In this document: in pieces, positions 1-5,684 of the stretch
Layout: the number at the start of each line of letters is the position of its first letter
How positions within the stretch are numbered: the first letter of the stretch is position 1
Translations under genes and position numbers: made by a program
Notes under the pieces: generated by a model
Told to the model about the DNA's origin: nothing
What the model saw: the letters and a program-made list of their open reading frames with translations, nothing else
The model's database searches: none
NCBI GenBank assembly: GCA_964618455.1
Contig: CAZUAQ010000087.1
Coordinates: 1 to 14,309 of the forward strand
Length of the DNA: 14,309 nt
Origin: CAZUAQ01 sp964618455
Lineage (GTDB): Bacteria > Planctomycetota > Phycisphaerae > UBA1845 > PWPN01
Direction: 5' to 3'

Positions 1-174
1 CACGACGACTCCTACATACGCAAGGCGGCGATCCGGCATTCCATCCCGTACATCACCACCGTGGCGGCGGCCGAGGCGTCGGTCACCGGCATAGCCGAGA
101 GCCGGCACGGGACTGACGAAGTGAAATCGTTGCAGGAGTACCACCGCGGCATAACCCGCGTGGATCGAGTTTGA
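1..174 (+). CDS. carB: Carbamoyl-phosphate synthase large subunit, C-terminal end (partial)
   Basis: The window opens inside a plus-strand frame that runs 57 codons to a TGA at 172-174. The peptide contains SYIRKAAIRHSIPYITT followed by VKSLQEYH. This matches the usual end of CarB: the allosteric MGS-like domain with its (I/V)P-x-x-TT strand and the VKSLQEYH tail. CarB makes carbamoyl phosphate from bicarbonate, glutamine-derived ammonia and ATP, for pyrimidine and arginine synthesis, in the cytoplasm with CarA. Only about the last 5% of a protein of roughly 1,070 residues is present, so the ATP-grasp domains cannot be checked. About ten extra residues (RGITRVDRV) follow the LQEYH motif, where many homologues stop. 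The start lies upstream of the window. The call rests on the tail motif alone but that motif is distinctive. Confidence 0.85.
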   Translation, partial: HDDSYIRKAAIRHSIPYITTVAAAEASVTGIAESRHGTDEVKSLQEYHRGITRVDRV

Positions 175-203
175 GCAATACATGCCGGAATCCGGGCGGG
201 AGC

Positions 204-226
204 GACGGGCTCATTGTCAACCCGTC
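204..226 (+). other. Hairpin just downstream of carB
   Basis: GACGGG (204-209) and CCCGTC (221-226) form a perfect 6-bp stem around an 11-nt loop, 30 bp after the carB stop. AGCGA (201-205) and TCGCT (237-241) could form an outer stem. There is no U-run after it, so it is not a convincing intrinsic terminator. It might mark the carB mRNA 3' end or slow the polymerase, or it may be chance in GC-rich DNA. Confidence 0.25.
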
Positions 227-320
227 ACCTGCAGATCGCTGCGCCTGACTTCGCCCTTGCCGGAGGAGGCCGGGGTGTCATATGCGTTCATCTTGGCAAG
301 CAGGGCAGGTACTGAGGTGT

Positions 321-355
321 AAAAAAAAGGGGCCCCGGTAGGGGGAACCGGGGCC
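321..355 (-). terminator. Strong intrinsic (Rho-independent) terminator, minus strand
   Basis: Read on the minus strand, GGCCCCGG (355-348) pairs perfectly with CCGGGGCC (338-331) across a 9-nt loop rich in C. Two more C residues and then eight U (328-321) follow. An 8-bp all-GC stem plus a U8 tract is a textbook terminator. On the plus strand the tract is a run of A, so it does not serve carB. The nearest minus-strand gene upstream is rluD, which ends 420 bp away, so the terminator more likely ends a separate short transcript initiated in the AT-rich spacer. Confidence 0.8.
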
Positions 356-496
356 ATTGGCGAGCCATCGCAAGCTCCAGCTGATTGTCCAGGCCGGGGT
401 GAGCCTGAACGTAGAGGTAGGGGAAGGCTGGACCCTGCGACTAGCCGTTTGTCGTTCCACCTTGTGTGGTGAAACGACACCAAAGGGGGAAGCAAC
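321..496 (-). ncRNA. Candidate small structured RNA, about 176 nt
   Basis: No protein frame here looks real, yet the minus strand is full of stems and ends at the strong terminator. Seen directly: a 12-bp hairpin with a 6-nt loop (450-461 with 468-479; one G-U pair in the RNA sense); GUCCAG (433-428) with CUGGAC (392-387); and GUCGCA (441-436) with UGCGAU (372-367), enclosing the previous stem. A possible -10 (TAGAAT, minus strand, 503-508) would start the RNA near 496. Three C-rich copies are present: TTCCCCCT (491-484), TTCCCC-TACC (425-416) and TTCCCCCTACC (347-337), the last in the terminator loop. The size would suit 6S RNA, but I see no rod-like fold or family signature and no SRP RNA core, so no name is given. 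It could instead be the 3' part of a longer rluD transcript. Confidence 0.45.
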
Positions 497-502
497 CACC
501 AC

Positions 503-531
503 ATTCTAGCCGAGCACCGGACAAATGGAAG
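503..531 (-). promoter_or_regulatory. Possible promoter for the candidate small RNA
   Basis: The minus strand has TAGAAT (508-503), a good -10 hexamer, 17 bp downstream of CTTCCA (531-526), a poor -35 (3 of 6 matches to TTGACA). Initiation would fall near 496, just before the structured stretch. The location at the edge of an AT-rich spacer fits a promoter, but the weak -35 keeps confidence low. Confidence 0.3.
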
Positions 532-774
532 GCTTTATCGCCGTTTTTGGACTACTTTTTTTAGCTTTGATGAACTGTTTGAGTCCAACATTACACTGCC
601 GCCATAAAGAATATACAGTTAACGCATAGATCGTATCTCAAACGCATTGAAGCCATATCCCATGTAAGCAAAAGGCTTACGTCGATGCTTTGCGTGTATG
701 GAATTCTATTGAAAGCTTTTTTTTAGCGTTTGGACCGTTCATGTCTCTGAAAGCGACCCGGGGATCTACCTGCT
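532..774. other. AT-rich intergenic spacer with oligo-T tracts and short repeats
   Basis: This 243-bp stretch has visibly lower GC than everything around it and no credible reading frame. It holds T7 (556-562) and T8 (717-724) tracts, each followed by AGC. It also holds a near-perfect direct repeat, AACGCATAGA (621-630) and AACGCATTGA (641-650), with a 20-bp period, and a 6-bp hairpin GTAAGC/GCTTAC (664-669 with 675-680). These suit a promoter or protein-binding region. I see no clear terminator after rluD within it. Confidence 0.4.
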
Positions 775-1836
775 TCAGCTACCGAGGCTGCGATGTCGGC
801 GCAAGAGGGTGATGAAGCGTGCCAATTCCTCGGGTGGCGGGGCTTCGAGCTCCACCATGGCCTCGGAGATCGGGTGGCGAAACCGAATGCGATAGGCATG
901 CAAGGCCTGTTGACTGGTCAAGGCTTCGTCGGAGCCCTCCCCCGCTATCACCCGCTCCGAGACATGGTGGCCGCCGTAGAAGTTGTCGCCTGCCATGGGA
1001 TGGCCGATGTAGGACATGTGGACGCGCAATTGATGGGTTCGCCCGGTTTTCGGGTGAAGGTGCACCAGGGCGTAACCGCGGTACCGTTCCGCTACCTCGT
1101 ACTCGGTGATGGCTTCCTTCTTCAGCTTGCTGATCACACGATGATGCGCTCCCGGCACGATGTACCGGTCCTTGATTGTGGCGTGCGCGCAAAGCGGTGC
1201 ATCAATCACATCGCTGTCCAGCCTGGGGCTGCCTTCCACCACGCCCAGATAGGTCTTTCGGATCTCGCGCCGCTCGAATTGGAGAGAGATCCGCCAATGC
1301 GCTTCGTCCGTCTTGGCAACCAGCATGATGCCCGTGGTGTTGCGGTCGAGGCGATGCACGATGCCCGGTCGGAATGGATCGTCCCCGTGGCTGAGCGCGT
1401 TGGCGTAATGGGCCAGGCCGTTGGCCAGCGTTCCCGTCTGATTGGCCCGGGAGGGATGAACGATGATGCCCTTCTGCTTGTTCAGGGCCAGCATGACATC
1501 GTCCTCGTAGACAATGTCGAGCGGAATCTCCTCGGGGACGAGATCGTAGGGCTCCGGCGCAGGCACCACGAGGCGCACGCGGTCACCGGAGTCGGGCTCG
1601 TAGCTCGCTTTCGTGGGTTTGCCGTTGACAGTGATCTCACCCTGCTTGATCAATCGCTGAATCATGGTCCGTGACAGCCGGGGAAATCGCCCGTGCAGAT
1701 ATTTGTCGAGCCGGCGGCCGGGCAGGCGTCGGCGGATGCGCAGTACCACCTCGCGCACGTCTTCGCCGTCCACGTTGACTTCGCGATCCGCGAGTTCGCC
1801 GTTGATCTCGATGTCGTCGTCCTGCTCGTACGCCAT
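775..1836 (-). CDS. rluD: RluA/RluD-family 23S rRNA pseudouridine synthase
   Basis: This 353-residue cytoplasmic enzyme would isomerise specific uridines in 23S rRNA to pseudouridine. An S4 RNA-binding domain spans about residues 38-90 (GRRLDKYL..., SRTMIQRLIKQGEITVNG). The catalytic domain follows, with the RluA-family motif HRLD at 161-164, where D164 is the expected nucleophile. PKTGRTHQLRVHM (262-274) and HAYRIRFRHP (313-322) are further family signatures. Length is close to the usual 320-330, plus an acidic N-terminal extension of about 35 residues. The frame is open far upstream, but the S4 domain fixes the start near 1836. GAGAG sits 8 nt before that ATG, while an alternative ATG at 1866 is preceded by GGAAG, so ten more residues are possible. 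A TACAAT hexamer (1897-1902, minus strand) could be its -10. The exact target uridines, and RluD versus RluA or RluC, cannot be assigned from sequence. Confidence 0.9.
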   Translation of the reverse strand: MAYEQDDDIEINGELADREVNVDGEDVREVVLRIRRRLPGRRLDKYLHGRFPRLSRTMIQRLIKQGEITVNGKPTKASYEPDSGDRVRLVVPAPEPYDLVPEEIPLDIVYEDDVMLALNKQKGIIVHPSRANQTGTLANGLAHYANALSHGDDPFRPGIVHRLDRNTTGIMLVAKTDEAHWRISLQFERREIRKTYLGVVEGSPRLDSDVIDAPLCAHATIKDRYIVPGAHHRVISKLKKEAITEYEVAERYRGYALVHLHPKTGRTHQLRVHMSYIGHPMAGDNFYGGHHVSERVIAGEGSDEALTSQQALHAYRIRFRHPISEAMVELEAPPPEELARFITLLRRHRSLGS

Positions 1837-1937
1837 GCACACTCTCGAGCGCCGTGAGGCAATCATGGGGATTCTTCCGTCCCAGCCGATGTTGTGATTG
1901 TAGAGCAATATCGAGGAAATGCATCCCGCTGCGGCAC

Positions 1938-3287
1938 TCAGCCGGGTCGCCCGAATCGCCGCATGACCCCCATGATCCCCCAGCCGGCCAGGATCATGCC
2001 CAGTCCCGTCATCCAGAACGCGCGGTCGACACGAAACGCGAGCACAGTGCATCCGATCAGCCCCAGCCACGCCCAGATGCGGGGGTAGAGGCGGTCCGCG
2101 CGGGGCAAACGCAGCGCCGCCAGGTTCGTCAGACCGTAGTAGATGAGCACCGTGAACGCACTGAACGACCACGTGGTCTCGACGTTGCCGAGCAGGACCA
2201 GGCCGCCGATCACCAGTCCGACCACAATCACCGCCACGGGAGGCGTCCGGCCCTCCCCGACGAGCCGGGCGGTGGACCGCGGCATGTCCCCGCGCCGGCC
2301 CATCGCCAGCACGACGCGCGACAAGCCCAGAATCAAGTTCAGGAGGACGCCCAGCATGGCGGTGACGGCACCGAACGCTATGACCCAACGCAGCCCCGGG
2401 ATTCCGAATCCCGCAGCTACCATCTCAAGCGGGGCCGCCTCCCTCCGCGTGGCTTCATAGAGGGCCTCGTGGCCCACCGCGCCGATCGCCGTCAGACCGA
2501 CCGCAAGATACAGTACCGCCGACACGCCCAGGGTGATGACGATGGCGCGAGGGATCGTTTTCTTCGGCTCGTGAACCTCTTCGCCGAGTGTGGCGATGCG
2601 TCCATAGCCCGTATAGGCCACGAACATCAACGCCGAGGCATGCAGCAGGTTCGTCAGGGATTCCCAGCCCTGATCGCCGGTGGCGAACAGGTGATCACGC
2701 GAATCATCCGTGCGGATTTCACCTCCCCGGAGCCAGCCGGCAAGGACAAAGAGCGCGAGAGCTGTCAGCGTCACGCTGACGATAGCGGCATTGGCGACGC
2801 GGGTTCTCTGCATGCCCGCCAGGACGATAACCGTCAGGACTGCCACCGCCACGAGCGCGAGGATGATGCGCGAGATGTTCCCGGCATCGAAGGCGACGGC
2901 GTGCAGCAGGTAGCCCGCAAAGCCGAGAGCGGCGGTGGCGGCCGAAGCGCTCTTGGCGCAGAGGAACATCCACCCGGCCGTGAAACCGAGCAGTGGATGA
3001 AGCGTGCGGTAGCCGTATTCGTAGGTTCCTCCGCTGACCGGGTAGGCGGCCGCGAGTTGCGCGCTGCTCAATGCATTGCAGAGCGCCAGTACCGCGGCGA
3101 TCACGACGGCGGGTATCAATGCCGTACCGGCGATACCGGCGGCGATTCCGATGCTCACGAAGACGCCTGTCCCGACGATGGACCCCAGGCCCATCATGAT
3201 GGCGTGAAAGAGCCCCAACTCCCGCTTGAGCACGCCCGTGCCGTGAGGCTGAGTCGTCCCATCAGTGGATGAGGATGGAGCGGTCAT
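1938..3287 (-). CDS. APC-superfamily amino-acid permease
   Basis: This 449-residue protein consists almost wholly of hydrophobic segments, about 12 predicted membrane helices, so it is an inner-membrane secondary transporter. The first helix carries the unwound motif GSIVGTGVF (35-43), typical of APC transporters where the substrate's amino and carboxyl groups bind. PVSGGTYEYGYRTL (83-96) at helix 3 and AYTGYGRIATLGEEVHEPKK (224-243) at helix 6 and the following loop are also family hallmarks. Known members move amino acids or polyamines by proton or sodium symport, or by exchange; substrate cannot be read from this sequence. The 449-residue length is standard. The first ATG, with an AGAGAT stretch 7 nt before it, leaves a polar 25-residue N-terminus before helix 1. 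It lies 75 bp downstream of the small exported protein and may share its transcript. There is a 101-bp gap to rluD. Confidence 0.9.
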   Translation of the reverse strand: MTAPSSSTDGTTQPHGTGVLKRELGLFHAIMMGLGSIVGTGVFVSIGIAAGIAGTALIPAVVIAAVLALCNALSSAQLAAAYPVSGGTYEYGYRTLHPLLGFTAGWMFLCAKSASAATAALGFAGYLLHAVAFDAGNISRIILALVAVAVLTVIVLAGMQRTRVANAAIVSVTLTALALFVLAGWLRGGEIRTDDSRDHLFATGDQGWESLTNLLHASALMFVAYTGYGRIATLGEEVHEPKKTIPRAIVITLGVSAVLYLAVGLTAIGAVGHEALYEATRREAAPLEMVAAGFGIPGLRWVIAFGAVTAMLGVLLNLILGLSRVVLAMGRRGDMPRSTARLVGEGRTPPVAVIVVGLVIGGLVLLGNVETTWSFSAFTVLIYYGLTNLAALRLPRADRLYPRIWAWLGLIGCTVLAFRVDRAFWMTGLGMILAGWGIMGVMRRFGRPG

Positions 3288-3362
3288 GCAAAGATCTCTG
3301 CACTGCGGGCGCGGGACCGGAGATCCCGACGGTTCGCGGATCAGCCGGGAGGCGGTGTCGGC

Positions 3363-3800
3363 TCAGTTCGATTGGCTGAACGCAATGTCGAGATCGGTGG
3401 CGGTCGCGTTCTGCGTGAAGGTGAAGGTCAATGTATCGCCGCAGTTGAAGTCGCTGCCGTCCCGGAAGACGTCCGTGCTTGCCTCGGGGCCGATGCTTCC
3501 GATGATGTTCAGATCCGCGTCGTTGATGAAGATCGCCTGGAGATCGTCGCAATCGCGTGAAAAAGAAGCGGTATCCCCGACACCCAGCGATTCGTTACGC
3601 TCGGTGCCGAACTCCTGAATGAGACCCTGCAGCGCGTTCTGATCGTCGCTGTAAAAGAGCTGCACTTCCACTTCAAAGTCCGCTTCGTTGACAAGGCGCA
3701 CCCGCGTTTCCGACTCCGGCAGGAAGGCCCCTACCGGGCAACCGGAACCGAGTATCGTGGTTGTGACGGCCGTGAACGCGACGAATGCTTTGTCGAGCAT
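3363..3800 (-). CDS. Small exported protein, unknown function
   Basis: This 145-residue protein matches no family I recognise. The start at 3800 is set by an excellent Shine-Dalgarno, AAGGAGG, 5 nt before the ATG; an ATG eight codons further upstream lies before that site and is unlikely. The N-terminus (DKAFVAFTAVTTTILGSGC) is a short hydrophobic segment ending at Cys21, which looks like a Sec signal. The residues before the Cys (G-S-G) are a poor lipobox, so lipidation is uncertain. The mature part is acidic, without lysine-rich stretches, and is predicted to be beta-rich. It has two more cysteines, in DCDDLQAIF and FNCGDTLTF, which could form a disulfide, and it ends TATDLDIAFSQSN. No repeats or enzymatic motif are seen. 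The neighbours (permease downstream, sigma-54 regulator upstream) do not reveal a role. Confidence 0.7.
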   Translation of the reverse strand: MLDKAFVAFTAVTTTILGSGCPVGAFLPESETRVRLVNEADFEVEVQLFYSDDQNALQGLIQEFGTERNESLGVGDTASFSRDCDDLQAIFINDADLNIIGSIGPEASTDVFRDGSDFNCGDTLTFTFTQNATATDLDIAFSQSN

Positions 3801-3805
3801 GACAT

Positions 3806-3812
3806 CCTCCTT
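3806..3812 (-). promoter_or_regulatory. Strong ribosome-binding site that decides the start at 3800
   Basis: AAGGAGG on the minus strand lies 5 nt before the ATG at 3800. It is the best Shine-Dalgarno in the window and rules out the longer frame starting at 3824. Confidence 0.8.
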
Positions 3813-3847
3813 GCGTGAGAACACTCCTTGACCTCGGACTTACCCCC

Positions 3848-3853
3848 ATTGTA
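3848..3853 (-). promoter_or_regulatory. Possible -10 element for the small exported protein
   Basis: TACAAT on the minus strand (3853-3848) matches five of six -10 consensus bases and would start an mRNA near 3841, with a leader of about 40 nt containing the strong ribosome site. No good -35 is seen 16-18 bp upstream, so this is tentative. Confidence 0.35.
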
Positions 3854-3911
3854 GAGGCCTTCCGCGGATCATCCACTTCCGCCGCGAGAGACATCTGAGA
3901 AAGGGAGGAGT

Positions 3912-5516
3912 CTATGCGGGTGCGCGATTGACCCGGGACGCCTGAATGCCGAGCTCGTTGTACTTCTTGTTGAGCGTATTGCGATTGATGCCGAGGTAAT
4001 CGGCTGCCTTGATCTTGACGTTCTCGCATCGGCCGAGGGCTTCTTCGATCATGACCCGCTCCGCCGTATCCGTCACGCGGCTCCAGACCGATCGCTCGGG
4101 ATCCAACTCGCCGTCGACGATGGCCTGAACCACCGCCTGGCGGATGAGTTGCTCGGGCGAGGTCGTGCCGAGCGTCGCCCGCGTCGGCGTGTCCATGGCA
4201 CGAATGCTCAGGGGAAGAAGATCCTCGGTGAAGTCCTCGCCGCTGGAGAGGACCACGGCCCGCTCGATGACGTTCTCCAACTCGCGGACATTGCCGGGCC
4301 AGTGATACTTGAGCAGGAGATTCATGAGATCGCGCGACATCAGCTTGAGGCAGCGCGCGTTCTCCTTGTTGTACTTGTCGAGGAAGTGATCGATCAGGAT
4401 GGGCAGATCCTGCCGGCGTTCGCGCAGCGGGGGCAGCCGGATCGCCACGACGTTCAAGCGGTAATAGAGATCGTCACGGAACCGCTTCTCGCGGCACTCC
4501 TCTTCGAGATCGACATTGGCGGCGGCGATGATGCGGACATCGGTCTTGATGGTGTGATGGTCACCGACGCGCTCGAACTCGCCTTCCTGCAGCACACGGA
4601 GAAGCTTGACCTGCAGCGGCATGTCGAGCGTGGCGATTTCGTCGAGGAAGAGCGTGCCGTGATTGGCGGCTTCAAAGCGTCCCATCTTGTCGCGGATCGC
4701 CCCGGTGAAGGCTCCCTTGACGTGGCCGAACAATTCACTTTCCAGAAGCTGTCCCGACAGCGCCCCGCAATTGACACGGATGAAGGGTTTATCTTTTCGG
4801 TCACTGTTGAAATGGATAGCCTTGGCGATCATCTCTTTGCCGGTGCCCGTCTCGCCCATCAGCAGAACGGTGGCCCGGGTGCGCGCGACCTGGTCGATCG
4901 TGCCGAAGACTTCGAGCATGGCCGGGCTGGATCCGATGATGTTGCTGAAGCGATAGCGATCGTGCATCGCCTTCTTCATCTCTTCGAGCTGATCCATGAG
5001 CCCGGCGTTTTCCCTTCGCACCATCCAGTGAATGCGCACTGCCTGGGAAATCAGCGCGGCGACGATGGTCAGCAGGTGGACATCCTTCTCAAGCGTGGCG
5101 TCGTCGACAAAGCGTTTGTCCACGCCCATCGCGCCGACGGTCTCCCGGTCGCTGCGAATCGGCAGACAGATGAAGCTGTATGGGACGTCCCTTTCCTTGC
5201 GGTTGGCGGCGCGGTCCAGGTAGTCGGGATCCTTGCGTACATCCGGAACGACGCGAGCCTTGCCGGTTTCGTAGACCTGGCCGGTGATGCCTTCACCTAT
5301 GGCATAGACCGCCCTGCTTTGCTGTTCAGGTGTCAATCCATGGGCAACCTGGACCACGAGCTGTTCAGTCACATCGTCATGAATGACCAATCTACCGGTC
5401 TCGATGCCCAATTCTGCCACCAAAACGCGCATCACTCGATCAAAGACGTAGTTGAGATCCAGAGAGCTGCCCATGATCTCGCTGATATCGCTCAGGACAC
5501 GAAGTTCGTTCTGCAT
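3912..5516 (-). CDS. Sigma-54-dependent transcriptional activator (GAF, AAA+, Fis-type HTH)
   Basis: This 534-residue cytoplasmic regulator is an enhancer-binding ATPase that remodels the RNA polymerase-sigma-54 complex. An N-terminal GAF sensor domain (about 18-165) replaces a response-regulator receiver. The AAA+ core follows: ESELFGHVKGAFTGA includes the sigma-54-contacting GAFTGA loop at 268-273, Walker A GETGTGKE is at 221-228, Walker B GTLFLDEI at 287-294, and RFRDDLYYRL (345-354) carries the expected arginine finger. WPGNVRELENVIERAVVL (406-423) is also conserved. The C-terminus (about 485-525) is a Fis-type helix-turn-helix, KAADYLGINRNTLNKKYNELG, close in style to NtrC. The domain order matches NifA/FhlA-type activators, but nothing nearby supports nif or formate genes. 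The GAF ligand is unknown. The ATG is preceded by AAGG about 10 nt away. No sensor kinase, rpoN or -24/-12 promoter is seen nearby, so its targets are probably elsewhere. Confidence 0.93.
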   Translation of the reverse strand: MQNELRVLSDISEIMGSSLDLNYVFDRVMRVLVAELGIETGRLVIHDDVTEQLVVQVAHGLTPEQQSRAVYAIGEGITGQVYETGKARVVPDVRKDPDYLDRAANRKERDVPYSFICLPIRSDRETVGAMGVDKRFVDDATLEKDVHLLTIVAALISQAVRIHWMVRRENAGLMDQLEEMKKAMHDRYRFSNIIGSSPAMLEVFGTIDQVARTRATVLLMGETGTGKEMIAKAIHFNSDRKDKPFIRVNCGALSGQLLESELFGHVKGAFTGAIRDKMGRFEAANHGTLFLDEIATLDMPLQVKLLRVLQEGEFERVGDHHTIKTDVRIIAAANVDLEEECREKRFRDDLYYRLNVVAIRLPPLRERRQDLPILIDHFLDKYNKENARCLKLMSRDLMNLLLKYHWPGNVRELENVIERAVVLSSGEDFTEDLLPLSIRAMDTPTRATLGTTSPEQLIRQAVVQAIVDGELDPERSVWSRVTDTAERVMIEEALGRCENVKIKAADYLGINRNTLNKKYNELGIQASRVNRAPA

Positions 5517-5684
5517 GGTTCATTAACCTTAGGCACGAAGAGCACAAATATTGGTCAACAGGGATTATGCTAGCACCCCGGAAAGCCCAGATCAATGGCA
5601 GCCTGCCCAGAAAATCAACATTCGACAGAAGTCATTATCAGAAATTGATTTATGGAAAGATCGTCCAAGCGGAGGGCAGCGTCG
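5517..5684 (-). promoter_or_regulatory. Spacer between dnaE and the sigma-54 activator, with a possible promoter
   Basis: This 168-bp spacer is relatively AT-rich. On the minus strand, TTGATC and TAGCAT are separated by 17 bp, followed closely by the CATAAT-like overlap, about 55-60 bp before the activator's ATG. TTGATC matches 4 of 6 bases of the -35 consensus. No convincing terminator after dnaE was found, so read-through from dnaE is also possible. Confidence 0.35.

Noticed and set aside
466..502. Alternative pairing GUGGUG with CACCAC that would compete with the 12-bp hairpin (a switch-like fold)
   Set aside because: If the predicted start at about 496 is right, the GUGGUG segment is in the promoter and is not transcribed. 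Without a mapped start it is not worth proposing.
217..504. Minus-strand frames of 95 and 74 residues in the carB-rluD spacer
   Set aside because: They run straight through a strong terminator and several RNA stems, have no ribosome site that I can see, and encode unstructured Pro/Ser-rich sequence. They are better explained as accidental frames over RNA.
717..724. T8 tract as a plus-strand terminator
   Set aside because: No strong GC-rich hairpin lies directly before it on the plus strand, and no plus-strand gene ends nearby other than carB, more than 500 bp upstream.
1837..2388. N-terminal extension of the rluD frame, making a 537-residue protein
   Set aside because: The extra sequence is low-complexity Arg/Pro-rich, overlaps the permease stop, and has no domain. 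The S4 domain begins shortly after 1836, matching the family start.
1854..3272. 472-residue plus-strand frame antisense to the permease
   Set aside because: The permease frame has clear helices and APC motifs; the opposite frame encodes a Arg/Asp/His-rich sequence typical of a shadow frame.
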